Source: JAGOUB01 sp964640945 (GTDB lineage Bacteria; Patescibacteriota; Gracilibacteria; Peribacterales; Peribacteraceae). Taken from it: a DNA stretch of 26,359 nt. How positions within the stretch are numbered: the first letter of the stretch is position 1; every line of letters begins with the position of its first letter. The notes below the pieces were generated by a model that saw only the letters and a program-made list of their open reading frames with translations, had not been told where the DNA came from and searched no databases. The position numbers were made by a program, and so were the translations under genes. Of the stretch, positions 5,774 through 13,728 are shown one piece after another. Where the stretch lies: positions 1-26,359 of the forward strand of contig CAZXIV010000018.1 of NCBI GenBank assembly GCA_964640945.1. The letters run 5' to 3'.

Positions 5774-6005
5774 TCTTGAACCTCAAACTCTAAACAGGAT
5801 TTTTATTCAGGTATTTTTGCGATGAAGGCGATTAGGAGTGAGAGAAGAGAATGGACATTTCTCCTCCGTGGGATTCTCGTTTCATATACGAAAGAATGAC
5901 TGATTGTGGTGTTTTTCTCAACATTCGTGAAGCTCACCCTTGCATCGTCAATTCGATCCGAGAGTTACGGATATTCACTATCTGTTGCGAGATAAAATTG
6001 CATAC
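5774..6005. other. Intergenic stretch without a recognisable gene
   Basis: Between the tRNA-like border at 5773 and the terminator of the HD gene I see no supported gene, tRNA or repeat. Only short frames with no start site or domain are present. The sequence is AT-rich like the cassettes, so the accessory segment may extend a little past 5773. Confidence 0.5.
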
Positions 6006-6035
6006 AAAAAAGGGCTGCCAGCGAACTGGCAGCCC
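6006..6035 (-). terminator. Intrinsic terminator of the HD-domain gene
   Basis: A perfect 10-bp stem, GGGCTGCCAG/CTGGCAGCCC (6012-6021 and 6026-6035), closes a four-base loop. Read on the minus strand it is followed by six T (6011-6006). It lies about 65 bases past the stop at 6101. A second GC-rich hairpin with one mismatch (6059-6090) lies between them; on the plus strand that one is followed by a T run at 6092-6099, so the pair may stop transcription from both sides. Confidence 0.85.
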
Positions 6036-6100
6036 CGACGCCTACATGATATGCAGGCGGTGGAGGAAGGCCCGAGAGCCTCCTCCGCATTGTTTTTTTA

Positions 6101-7399
6101 TTAGGCCATGCCGTAGAATCGGCAGGCCTCCTCGTAGGCCTTGTCGAACAAGGCCTTTATGGTCAAATTAATGTCTGGCCGTGCCTCGACGAGGCGACGC
6201 ATCGAAGCGATATACGCCTCCTCTTCACCCTTTCCCCAACGGGGAGGGGTGGCGACCAGATCTTGCATATTGCAAGTCTGGTCAGCCGCCTTCAGGAGGG
6301 CCGCTTCACTAGAATAGCCGGATGCCATCATGGCAATCTGGCGTTCCTTCTTTTTTTCATAGGGCAAACCGGCAGGGTCCGTAACCTCCTGCACAATCGC
6401 CAGGACGCTCTGCCCGAACTGCTTGTTCGAGTAGAGATCCAGAATCTGGTCACTGGTCACTCCACAGTCTTCCATGACGTCGTGGAGGAGGGCGGCGCAG
6501 ATGGCCTCGGCGCTGCCACCCGCCTCGGCGACAAGGGTGGCGACGGCTAGCGGGTGTGTGATGTACGGGAGCTTCTTCTCTCCCGCGCGCACCTGACCAC
6601 GGTGCTTTAGTTCCGCGAATTCGTAAGTCCGCAGAACGAGAAGCTCCTCCGCACTGAATTGGGCGAGACTCGGTGACATCCATTTCACCTGAAGGTCGCG
6701 GTAGCGACCTTCGAAAACCCAGTCGCAGATGTCGTGGGCCATCTCGCCCCCCACACCTGAGTGCCGCGTGTTCTCAGTAGTAAATACCGCCTCGAACACA
6801 ATCTCGCCGACGTAGGGCTGGCCGTCACGGACGACGAGAATCCGTTCCTGGCGGTCGAGCTGCTCGGGACGGTATTTGTCGCACGACGCACTGACCATCC
6901 TGCCAGTGACACGGCCCTCTTGCAGCACCTTCCGATGGAGAACCGTCCCGCCCTGAACAATCATTTTACCTTCGGCTTCCCGGAATGCCTTTTCTAGGTG
7001 GCCCGAGTGGCCCCCCACCCCCAGATCGAGGTACCGGTGGTACCTCTGATTAGAGGCACGAGTGACCTCGTCGGATCGCATACGGCCTGCAAGTTCCAAG
7101 AGCTTGAACACTTCCCTGCGCTCCATCTCCTGCTGGGCGTCCTGCCCTTGCGGGAGAGCGCGCCCCAGGCGCTGGATTTCCTCATCCAGCCGCTGGATCG
7201 CCTCCAGATGCGCGGCATCCTGCCGGGCATACTCTTCGGGAAGTGCACTAATTGCTTTCCTCCAATCTTCCAGTGTCTGCTGGAAGAGGAAGGGCTTCTT
7301 GGGCTTGGGCGGGGCGACCTCCTCCTGCCACTCCGTCGGCACTGCCGACTCGACCTTGGAACAACCATACCCGAAAACCGCCAAAATTTGACGCAACAT
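6101..7399 (-). CDS. HD-domain (p)ppGpp hydrolase-like protein with long N-terminal extension
   Basis: 432 residues. The C-terminal half (about 255-430) has the SpoT/MESH1-type HD layout: KHRGQ with H266, YITHPLAVA with H282, AALLHDVMED with H306-D307 and E310-D311, and LLKAADQTCNM with D373. These residues bind a metal and remove the 3'-pyrophosphate of (p)ppGpp in known enzymes. There is no synthetase or TGS domain. Residues 40-105 are charged and probably coiled coil; 110-240 form a separate domain I do not recognise (GVGGHSGHLEKAFREAEG, and HSGVGGEMAHDICDWVFEG). So this is not a plain single-domain hydrolase. Start ATG 7399 is supported by AAGGA eight bases upstream. A -10 box at 7457-7452 and a strong terminator at 6006-6035 suggest a single-gene transcript. 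Substrate is inferred. Confidence 0.8.
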   Translation of the reverse strand: MLRQILAVFGYGCSKVESAVPTEWQEEVAPPKPKKPFLFQQTLEDWRKAISALPEEYARQDAAHLEAIQRLDEEIQRLGRALPQGQDAQQEMERREVFKLLELAGRMRSDEVTRASNQRYHRYLDLGVGGHSGHLEKAFREAEGKMIVQGGTVLHRKVLQEGRVTGRMVSASCDKYRPEQLDRQERILVVRDGQPYVGEIVFEAVFTTENTRHSGVGGEMAHDICDWVFEGRYRDLQVKWMSPSLAQFSAEELLVLRTYEFAELKHRGQVRAGEKKLPYITHPLAVATLVAEAGGSAEAICAALLHDVMEDCGVTSDQILDLYSNKQFGQSVLAIVQEVTDPAGLPYEKKKERQIAMMASGYSSEAALLKAADQTCNMQDLVATPPRWGKGEEEAYIASMRRLVEARPDINLTIKALFDKAYEEACRFYGMA

Positions 7400-7763
7400 G
7401 ATCCGAATCCTTGCCGAAATCCGCTCGGTGCGGCCTACCCATTGGGCAGGAATTATATACGCAACGATGCTCTTGGCATCGCTCCGGTACTACCGGTCTA
7501 TGACCCCCTTAGGAGGCAAAGACCGATAGCCCGGTACAGCGTTTATTGATGCCTTTGCTGTGAACAAACAGTTTTTTACTATTACACAAATATTATTTAT
7601 TGTCAATATCACCGTAATAGGCCAATACCTTAGAAAAACCCTGGTTAATCTACCAAAGTATGCGGTTGCTATTGTAACTTTCAGCGGGCAGATTGTACTG
7701 CCTCCAGATCGAGGAAAGATCCCTGCAGAAATTGAGTCTCTGTCATGCTGGCAAGGAATGAAA
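7400..7763. promoter_or_regulatory. Intergenic region with promoter of the HD gene and hairpins
   Basis: On the minus strand TATAAT lies at 7457-7452, giving a predicted start near 7445 and a leader of about 46 bases to ATG 7399; the -35 region is poor. Upstream of it are hairpins: CGATGC/GCATCG (7465-7470 and 7476-7481), and CGGTCT/AGACCG (7494-7499 and 7520-7525) nested inside TACCGG/CCGGTA. They could bind a regulator or end transcripts coming from the peptidase gene. The rest (7560-7763) is AT-rich, with a weak GGCAG/CTGCC hairpin near 7686-7701 and no gene that I trust. Confidence 0.45.
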
Positions 7764-8999
7764 TCATAATTTCCTCTTCGTTCGGAGTTTCCATTGTTCG
7801 GTGAGGAATGCATTATAGGCACTTTGCATGTCTTGTTTTCTCTTTTGAATTTCATCATGCACTTCCTGAAATAATCCTTTGCATTCTTCCATAGAATTTT
7901 GCTTAGCGATCTCTTCAAGGCGCTGAAGAAATTGCTGCATATATGGATCCGTATGAGGTAAAAATAAGCGATTCTTCCAATCACCCAGATGATGCAGGTG
8001 CTCAGGGGCGGTATTCACTTCTTGCTCTAGCATTGTCCTGCCCCCAAAAGCCGGCCGCATTTCTTTTCTCGGAGGATATGCCTTCCACATTGCAAGGTGG
8101 ATGAGTGTATATGGATCGTCTGCAGGGGGATCAAGTCTGAGAACGGTATCGTCCATATTCGTCGCGTTGTGCCGCAAGCTCCATTTGAGAAATGACGCCA
8201 TCAGCAAATACTCGGCGGCTATGTGCGTACAATCATCAGGGGACGTTCCTGGCACGCGATATTTTCCACTCAATAGCTCATTAAAATTGATTCTAAATTC
8301 ACCAGCCAGATTTTTCGGAAAAGTTGCCGATAAGGCATGTGTCGAGGCCTGATGTGATGGTGTTTGAAGGTAGTCAAAGAGATCATCATCGGTATCCACA
8401 CCAAACGTTGCATCTTCCATCAACACTGTTATCCCTTCGTTTATTACAGATGGAACGACTTTTGGTTCCAGAGTATGGATGTATTCGTGAATGAACGTTG
8501 ATCGTAGGCCTCTTTTCTTTGCACTATCCCAAACAAGATTGATATTAGGTGCACATCCATGATGACTGAGAACTACTCCGGCGCAATGTAATTTTAGTCC
8601 CAGAATTGAGGAGTTCGCATGGAGAAAAATAGGCGGAAATTTTGCTGCATCTGCATGTGTATATGAAGACGGAAGAAATGTATTCAATTTGTTTATATGC
8701 TCTTCAATACCTTGCTGGAGATAAGCATAAAACTCCTGAAGACCTTCTGAATCTACATTTTCAAGATCGTTATGTACGTACACGATAGTATGATTTACAA
8801 GCGTAATCCTGCGATAGTTATTTTTAAAATATTGCAGCTGAGCAGGATCCTTAAAAACAGAAGCCAGGTAATCATCAGGAGTACGAATCAGTTCCTGTAA
8901 ACGGGGACGAATATTGGCAGGTATTTTTACCTTTGCAGCACCGAGAGCCTGTTCAGGTCCAAGTGGGATTTGATCTGAGTTTTTCTTGTTTTGGTCCAT
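7764..8999 (-). CDS. Gluzincin-type zinc metallopeptidase (peptidase MA-like)
   Basis: 411 residues from ATG 8999. A longer reading from TTG 9017 would place the start inside the promoter, so it is rejected. The zinc site is STFIHEYIHTLEP, with H171-E172-x2-H175, then NEG with E188 as likely third ligand and LMED after it, as in peptidase-MA-like proteins that cut peptides. No signal peptide or membrane segment is seen, so it appears cytoplasmic. The N-terminal 25 residues are charged; the C-terminal 60 residues are helical and rich in Lys/Gln/Glu. The base composition is AT-rich compared with the gene block that follows, which could mean transfer. Alone in its transcript. Substrate unknown. 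Confidence 0.75.
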   Translation of the reverse strand: MDQNKKNSDQIPLGPEQALGAAKVKIPANIRPRLQELIRTPDDYLASVFKDPAQLQYFKNNYRRITLVNHTIVYVHNDLENVDSEGLQEFYAYLQQGIEEHINKLNTFLPSSYTHADAAKFPPIFLHANSSILGLKLHCAGVVLSHHGCAPNINLVWDSAKKRGLRSTFIHEYIHTLEPKVVPSVINEGITVLMEDATFGVDTDDDLFDYLQTPSHQASTHALSATFPKNLAGEFRINFNELLSGKYRVPGTSPDDCTHIAAEYLLMASFLKWSLRHNATNMDDTVLRLDPPADDPYTLIHLAMWKAYPPRKEMRPAFGGRTMLEQEVNTAPEHLHHLGDWKNRLFLPHTDPYMQQFLQRLEEIAKQNSMEECKGLFQEVHDEIQKRKQDMQSAYNAFLTEQWKLRTKRKL

Positions 9000-9005
9000 T
9001 TTAAT

Positions 9006-9034
9006 ATTATACCACAATTCATAGACATTGTGTA
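9006..9034 (-). promoter_or_regulatory. Promoter of the metallopeptidase gene (leaderless)
   Basis: On the minus strand: -35-like TACACA (9034-9029), 17-base spacer, extended -10 TGGTATAAT with TATAAT at 9011-9006. Six bases separate the -10 from ATG 8999, so the predicted first transcribed base is the A of the start codon. No Shine-Dalgarno is possible, so the mRNA should be leaderless. Confidence 0.75.
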
Positions 9035-9156
9035 TTTCTTCACTTTACGCCTACTCGTACCTCTTTTCCGTCGCTCAGTGGGGAGCGGCCGAGACGCAAT
9101 CGACCACGAGAGGCCACTGAATTTCACGCAGGAAGAGAAGTGAAGCGCGTGCTAGG

Positions 9157-9735
9157 ATGACCACCGTGCCCGCCCCCCAGACCATCGCCGAACTCCGCGA
9201 GAAATTCCTCGCCTGGAAAGGCTGCGGACTGGCCGCGACGGCGAACCCGGTCTTCGGCCACGGCAACCCGCAGGCGGAGATCGTCTTTATCGGCGAGGCG
9301 CCGGGACAGAAGGAGGACGAGCTCGGCATCCCTTTCGTGGGCGCAGCCGGGAAGTTTTTGGACGAGCTCCTCGCCTCTATCGGCCTCAAACGTGAAGACA
9401 TCTACATCACCAACGTGGTGAAATTCCGGCCGCCCGAGAACCGCGACCCCACGCCCGAAGAGAAGGAGCAATGCCTCCCCTGGCTGCAGCTGGAGCTCGC
9501 GCTCATTCAGCCCAAGGTGATCGCCACGCTCGGCCGCCACGCCCTCACGCAGCTCTTTCCCACGCTCAGCATCAGCACCGCCCACGGCAAGGCCCAGCCA
9601 CTCACCAAGAAAACAACGGTCTTTCCCATCTACCACCCCGCGGCGGCCCTGCATAACGGCGGCCTGCGCCAAGCGCTCTACGACGACTTCGCCGCTCTCA
9701 AGGCCCACCTGGATTCCCTGAAGCAGACCGCATGA
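9157..9735 (+). CDS. Uracil-DNA glycosylase, family 4-like, with two Fe-S cysteines missing
   Basis: 192 residues, the usual size. It removes uracil from DNA as the first step of base excision repair. Motifs: GEAPGQKED (46-54, active-site loop), FVGAAGKFLDELL, TNVVKFRPPENRDPTPEE and the HPAAAL loop (H160). Family-4 enzymes normally hold a 4Fe-4S cluster with four Cys. Here C23 and C106 remain, but the second position reads Ala (CGLA, A26) and the third reads Phe (KFRPP, F90), so a classical cluster is unlikely. The rest of the fold looks intact. The next gene overlaps its stop by four bases (ATGA), so translation is probably coupled. Confidence 0.9.
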   Translation: MTTVPAPQTIAELREKFLAWKGCGLAATANPVFGHGNPQAEIVFIGEAPGQKEDELGIPFVGAAGKFLDELLASIGLKREDIYITNVVKFRPPENRDPTPEEKEQCLPWLQLELALIQPKVIATLGRHALTQLFPTLSISTAHGKAQPLTKKTTVFPIYHPAAALHNGGLRQALYDDFAALKAHLDSLKQTA

Positions 9736-10094
9736 ATACCCTCCTCACCAGCATCGTGGCGGCCGCCCTGCTCTCCACCACCTCGCTGATGACGGTGGTC
9801 TTGCGCGTGAGCCCCATCAGCGCGCCCGAGCAGGCGCTGCCGGCCTTCTTCCTCAGCGTCTTCCTCTCGATTGCCAGCCTCTCCACGCTGCTGCTGGCCG
9901 GCATCTGGCGCCTGGCGCCGGTGCACACTTGGGATTTCGGTACTTTGCTTTCCATCTCGCTCCGGGAAGGCATCTTCATTGCCATCGCCGCCGTCATCAT
10001 CCTGCTCTTCCACCTCCTCACTATCCTGACGTGGTGGGTGGCCATCCTTGTCCTTCTTATCTTCCTACTGGTGGAACTGGCCCTACACGCCTGA
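9732..10094 (+). CDS. Small three-helix membrane protein
   Basis: 120 residues with hydrophobic segments at about 5-25, 38-60 and 80-118 (the last may be two short helices). No charged catalytic motif or family signature is seen. It starts inside the stop of the glycosylase gene (ATGA) and ends 34 bases before pheS, so it probably shares a transcript with both. Conserved packing suggests a real gene; the function is unknown. Confidence 0.65.
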   Translation: MNTLLTSIVAAALLSTTSLMTVVLRVSPISAPEQALPAFFLSVFLSIASLSTLLLAGIWRLAPVHTWDFGTLLSISLREGIFIAIAAVIILLFHLLTILTWWVAILVLLIFLLVELALHA

Positions 10095-10128
10095 CGGCTG
10101 GGCGGTTCTCCGGTATCCTCTTTGACGC

Positions 10129-11118
10129 ATGAGCACTGACTCCCTCTGGAAAGGCTTCGCTGAGCGTATTGACGCGGCCGATGGCGCCGCGCTGGACCAG
10201 CTTGAGCTGGAGCTTTTCGGCCGCAAGCAGGGCCTGCTGACATTGGAATTAAAGAAGCTCGGCGCCCTGGCGCCAGAGGAGCGTAAAGCCGCGGGCGAAG
10301 CCCTCAACGCCGAAAAGCAACGCCTCGAGACGGCCATTGCCGATCGCCGGAGCGCCCTCCAGTCCGTCCGCCTCTCTGGCCTGGCCGACCAGGAGCGCAT
10401 CGACCCCACGCTCAGCCTGCCGCTGCCCGGTCTCAAGGGCTCGCTGCACCCGATCCCCGAATTTATCCGCCAGGTGGAGGAGGTGTTTGGCCGGATGGGA
10501 TTCGACGTGGCCGACGGCCCCGAAGTGGAGACGGACGAGATTAATTTCAGCTTGCTGAACTTTGCCGACGACCACCCCGCCCGCGACATGCACGACACCT
10601 TCTGGGTGAGCGGCGAGGGTGACCGCGTCCTGCGCACGCACACCTCCAACGTGCAGATTCGCTACATGCGCACGCGCAAGCCGCCGTTTAGGATGGTCTG
10701 CCCAGGCCGCGTCTACCGCAAGGACGCCGACGCCACGCACTCGCCGATGTTCCACCAGTTCGAGGGCTTGATGATCGATAAGGACGTGTCGCTCGCCAAC
10801 ATGAAGGCGGTGATGGAGACGGCGATTGACGAGCTCGTGGGCCGCAAGGTGGAGCTGCGCTTCCGCAACAGCTACTTCCCCTTTGTCGAACCGGGTCTAG
10901 AAGTGGATATGCGCTTCGGCGGCGGCCGTTGGCTGGAAGTGGCCGGCTGCGGCATGGTGCACCAAAACGTGCTCCGCAACTGCGGCATCGACTCCGACGA
11001 GTGGCAGGGCTTCGCCTTCGGCTTCGGCGTGGAACGGATGCTCATGATCCGGCACAACATCAAGGATTTGCGCCAGTTCTACGAGGGCGATCCGCGCTTC
11101 TTGGGCCAGTTCCGTTAA
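10129..11118 (+). CDS. pheS: Phenylalanyl-tRNA synthetase alpha subunit
   Basis: 329 residues, normal length. The alpha subunit carries the class II catalytic core that charges tRNA-Phe with phenylalanine in an alpha2-beta2 enzyme. The N-terminal 90 residues form the tRNA-binding coiled coil. The core follows: HPIPEFIRQVEEVFGRMGF (motif 1 region), FRMVCPGRVYRKDADATHS with MFHQFEG (motif 2), FPFVEPGLEVD, and GFAFGFGVERMLMIRH (motif 3, ATP-binding Arg). The beta-subunit gene pheT, usually adjacent, is absent: the next gene is pyrE on the opposite strand. The two stop codons overlap within TTAA at 11115-11118. Confidence 0.97.
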   Translation: MSTDSLWKGFAERIDAADGAALDQLELELFGRKQGLLTLELKKLGALAPEERKAAGEALNAEKQRLETAIADRRSALQSVRLSGLADQERIDPTLSLPLPGLKGSLHPIPEFIRQVEEVFGRMGFDVADGPEVETDEINFSLLNFADDHPARDMHDTFWVSGEGDRVLRTHTSNVQIRYMRTRKPPFRMVCPGRVYRKDADATHSPMFHQFEGLMIDKDVSLANMKAVMETAIDELVGRKVELRFRNSYFPFVEPGLEVDMRFGGGRWLEVAGCGMVHQNVLRNCGIDSDEWQGFAFGFGVERMLMIRHNIKDLRQFYEGDPRFLGQFR

Positions 11119-11735
11119 GCGACACCATCGAGGTGCTTCAGGACGGCGGCGATTTGGGCGCGCGTCAGTTCCTGCCGGTCGGCGGCCAGTTCGATAAGGT
11201 CGTGGATGCTCACCAGCGAGCGAACGGACACGCTCGGCTTGAGGTCATTCAATTCGGTTTTTTCGTGGTAGTGGACGACCGCGAGCACCTCGTGGACAGA
11301 GGCGGCGCCATCGGCACGGAGAATGCGCACGGCCTGCGCGGCGCTGCCGCCCCGGTTGATCACGTCTTCGATGAGCACGACGCGATGGTTGGGGGGCAGG
11401 TCACCGTGGATGCGCGACTGGCTGCCGTGCTTCTTCGGCTCGGCGGTAACGTACACGAACGGTTGTTGGACATTGGGATGGTCGGCCGCGAGCGCAGCCC
11501 AGCCGATGGCGCCGCTGGCGGTGGCGGCGATGGTGTCGTAGCGCGTCGTCAGATTGGCGAGCTCCTCGCCCAAAGCGTCGGCCACCACCCGCCTTTCACG
11601 CGGATGGCTGAGAATTCGGCGTAAGTCGCAGTAGACAGTGGAAAGCTGGCCGCCGCGACACGGGAAACGGGGCTCAACCGAGAGTTCCACCGCCCCGGCG
11701 GTGACGATGGCATCGATGACCTGAGAGCGATTCAT
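11115..11735 (-). CDS. pyrE: Orotate phosphoribosyltransferase
   Basis: 206 residues. It joins orotate to PRPP to form OMP in pyrimidine synthesis. The PRPP-binding loop VVLIEDVINRGGSA is at 119-132. The flexible loop with catalytic Lys is at EPKKHGSQSRIHG (K101, K102, H103). The N-terminal part FPCRGGQLSTVYCDLRR fits the substrate-side loop. No other pyr gene is in the window. It is tail-to-tail with pheS, with overlapping stops and no room for a terminator between them. Upstream, rsmG diverges from it across 38 bases, so a compact divergent promoter must lie there. Confidence 0.93.
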   Translation of the reverse strand: MNRSQVIDAIVTAGAVELSVEPRFPCRGGQLSTVYCDLRRILSHPRERRVVADALGEELANLTTRYDTIAATASGAIGWAALAADHPNVQQPFVYVTAEPKKHGSQSRIHGDLPPNHRVVLIEDVINRGGSAAQAVRILRADGAASVHEVLAVVHYHEKTELNDLKPSVSVRSLVSIHDLIELAADRQELTRAQIAAVLKHLDGVA

Positions 11736-11773
11736 GTCTTGACGCTAGCAGCCGCACCCCCGAAGCTCAACGC

Positions 11774-12469
11774 GTGGACATTAGCCCCGCCCTTCAAGAA
11801 CGGCTCGAGCGCTTAGTGGCGCGTTTCCTGGAGGAGAACGGCAAGTTAAACCTGTCGGCGTTGCGCACGCCCGAGGCCTGCTGGACGGGAAACATCCTCG
11901 ACTCGCTCCCTCTCTTGGACGTGCCGGAATTCGCCGGCGTACAAACGCTGCTCGACCTCGGCACCGGTGGTGGCTTCCCGCTGCTGCCCATCGCCGTTGC
12001 CCGCCCCAACGTAAAGACCACGGGCCTCGACGCCACCCAGAAAAAGATCGACGCCGTGGGCCGCATTGCCAAAGACCTAGAGCTTCACAACGTCACGTTG
12101 CTCTCCGGGCGAGCGGAAGACCTGGCGCGCGATCAGCGCCACCGCGAGAAGTATGACTGCGTGACGGCCCGGGCCGTCGCCCCGCTCACGACGCTCCTCG
12201 AGATCACGGCCCCATTTGTGCGGCCGGGCGGCATCATCGTCCTGTGGAAAAGCCTGCACATCGACGATGAGCTGCAACAAAGCCTCTACGCGCGCACGGC
12301 CCTCTCGACCCACCTGGTGCGAAGCGAGCGCTACACGCTGCCGGGCGACTGGGGCGAGCGTCAGCTGCTGGTATTCGCCAAAAGCGCGCCCATCCACAAG
12401 CGCTTCCCGCGTGAGAACGGACTCCCGAAAAACAAGCCGCTCCTCAGTGAAGCCGACTTGAGAGCCTGA
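11774..12469 (+). CDS. rsmG: 16S rRNA (guanine-527-N7)-methyltransferase
   Basis: 231 residues from a GTG start at 11774. It methylates G527 of 16S rRNA using SAM. Visible are LNLSALRTPEACWTGNILDS near the N-terminus, the SAM loop LLDLGTGGGFPLLPIA, LSGRAEDLA, the family marker YDCVTARAVAPL, and the end RFPRENGLPKNKPL, which matches the R-x-x-G-x-P-x-x-x-P-L tail of RsmG. No RNA or GidA partner lies next to it. Its TGA is immediately followed by the stop of the minus-strand Cys-rich gene, with no spacer. Confidence 0.94.
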   Translation: MDISPALQERLERLVARFLEENGKLNLSALRTPEACWTGNILDSLPLLDVPEFAGVQTLLDLGTGGGFPLLPIAVARPNVKTTGLDATQKKIDAVGRIAKDLELHNVTLLSGRAEDLARDQRHREKYDCVTARAVAPLTTLLEITAPFVRPGGIIVLWKSLHIDDELQQSLYARTALSTHLVRSERYTLPGDWGERQLLVFAKSAPIHKRFPRENGLPKNKPLLSEADLRA

Positions 12470-12865
12470 TTAACAAGCGGCTTGGCACGCCTCGAAGGCC
12501 GCCTGGCGGGCCTCTTCGGTGGCGTCCATGAATGAGTAGAGGACGTTCGAATAGCCCGGGTTATCACAGGGATTCTGCAGAAGGGCGCCGAACGGACCGT
12601 CGCAAGAATGGTGCTCAAGGTGGCAGCAATAGGCTTGCTTGCACTCGCCGCAATCTTGGGCGCAGTTGCCGCAGGTTTCGCCACTGTTACAGACCTTATC
12701 GCCGCAAACACCAGGGACGCCGTTATCGGTCGGGGCACTCATCACGCTGCCAACGATCGGGGCTTTACCCATGTCGGCCGAGACCTGCAGATAGACCACC
12801 CCGGCCACCAGACCGAGGAAGAGGACGATAACGGAGCGGTGGAGGATTGTGCGAAAGGAAGTCAT
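12470..12865 (-). CDS. Membrane-anchored or secreted Cys-rich protein
   Basis: 131 residues from ATG 12865. A GTG further upstream (12901) would only add a polar tail before the signal, so it is not used. A signal anchor spans about 9-27 (VIVLFLGLVAGVVYLQVSA), placing the rest outside. The external part has 16 Cys. First comes VCGDKVCNSGETCGNCAQDC, the CGDxxCxxGExCxxCxxDCG repeat found in secreted proteins of several bacterial groups. After it come CKQAYCCHLEHHSCDG and a C-terminal CQAAC. These should form disulfides. No catalytic motif seen. The stop touches the stop of rsmG. Confidence 0.75.
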   Translation of the reverse strand: MTSFRTILHRSVIVLFLGLVAGVVYLQVSADMGKAPIVGSVMSAPTDNGVPGVCGDKVCNSGETCGNCAQDCGECKQAYCCHLEHHSCDGPFGALLQNPCDNPGYSNVLYSFMDATEEARQAAFEACQAAC

Positions 12866-12940
12866 GGGAGGGGTAACCGTCAACCGCAATGGTACCCACA
12901 CCGCTGCCCCTGTCCACTGGACGATGGTACGATTTCAGCC

Positions 12941-13717
12941 ATGATCGCTTTCGAACAGGCGAATGTGCGGTACAGGGGCGGAATGCAGGCACTCAAGGAC
13001 GTCTCAATTCACATTGAGCCTGGTGAGCGCATCGCCATCCTTGGGACGAGCGGAGCCGGCAAAACGACGCTCTTAAAGCTTCTCACGCGCGAACTCCGGG
13101 CTGTCAGCGGACGCGTGGTGGTGGACGGCGTCGACCTCAAATCACTCTCGACCCACGTCCTACGCCTGTACCGCGAGAAGCTCGGCATCGTCTTTCAGGA
13201 CCTGCGCCTCATCCCCCACCTGACCGTGGTAGAGAACGTCGCGCTGCCGCTGGAGCTGCGGGGTATGGACCCAAAGGAGATCACGCTGCGCCTAGAGCCA
13301 ATCTTGAACCACCTCGGATTACTGCCCTGGGCGCGAAGCTTCCCGCACACACTCTCCGCCGGCCGTCAGCGCCTGACGGCCATCGCCCGCGCGATTGCGA
13401 CCGAGCCCTCGATTGTGGTGGCCGACGACCCGACCGACGACCTCGACCCGATCCAACAGCAAACGGTGCTCTCACTCCTGCAACAGCTCTCGACGGCGGG
13501 CGCGACTGTCATTATCGCCACGCACAGTCCCGAAATTGCCACTGCCTTCGGTGGTCGCACCGTGCGCTTGGCCGACGGACGCGTGCTCGCCGGACCCGCC
13601 ACCCTCCGCCCCGCCACCCCCAAGGCATCGGCCCCGGTGACCGTTGCTCGGACCGCCACCCCGACCCCGTCGGCCGTGCCAAAGGTATCTATCACCGCCA
13701 TTAACGGCGAGGAGTGA
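12941..13717 (+). CDS. ftsE: FtsE-like ABC ATPase with altered catalytic motifs
   Basis: 258 residues from ATG 12941; the frame runs open for 333 bases upstream but those bases belong to the antisense Cys-rich gene. FtsE works with the membrane protein FtsX to activate cell-wall hydrolases at division. Walker A GTSGAGKT (35-42) and Q-loop VFQDLRLIPHLTVVENV are FtsE-like. The signature is LSAGRQ instead of LSGGEQ. Walker B reads VVADDPTDDLD, so the usual catalytic Glu is Asp (D163). The H-loop His is present (ATHS, H195). A Pro/Thr/Ala-rich tail of about 35 residues follows. No ftsX is nearby; msrA starts 11 bases later. It may be a slow or regulatory ATPase. The symbol is given with reserve. 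Confidence 0.7.
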   Translation: MIAFEQANVRYRGGMQALKDVSIHIEPGERIAILGTSGAGKTTLLKLLTRELRAVSGRVVVDGVDLKSLSTHVLRLYREKLGIVFQDLRLIPHLTVVENVALPLELRGMDPKEITLRLEPILNHLGLLPWARSFPHTLSAGRQRLTAIARAIATEPSIVVADDPTDDLDPIQQQTVLSLLQQLSTAGATVIIATHSPEIATAFGGRTVRLADGRVLAGPATLRPATPKASAPVTVARTATPTPSAVPKVSITAINGEE

Positions 13718-13728
13718 CCCTTCTCTCT

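Noticed and set aside
5536..5793. Plus-strand frame of 85 codons
   Set aside because: It runs through the hybrid tRNA-Ala remnant, whose bases are explained by tRNA homology; the opposite-strand frame aligns better between the two copies.
7560..7769. Plus-strand frame of 69 codons in the AT-rich gap
   Set aside because: No ribosome-binding site, no homology I can see, and it runs into the end of the peptidase gene on the other strand.
7490..7984. Minus-strand frame of 164 codons
   Set aside because: It overlaps the metallopeptidase gene in another frame and crosses the intergenic hairpins; no domain or start site.
9076..9120. TCAGTGG/CCACTGA inverted repeat before the glycosylase gene
   Set aside because: Seven bases with a loop of about 30 can arise by chance, and no second site is seen.
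12608..12940. N-terminal extension of the FtsE-like protein
   Set aside because: These codons are antisense to the Cys-rich gene, the residues show no ABC features, and ATG 12941 begins exactly at the conserved domain start.
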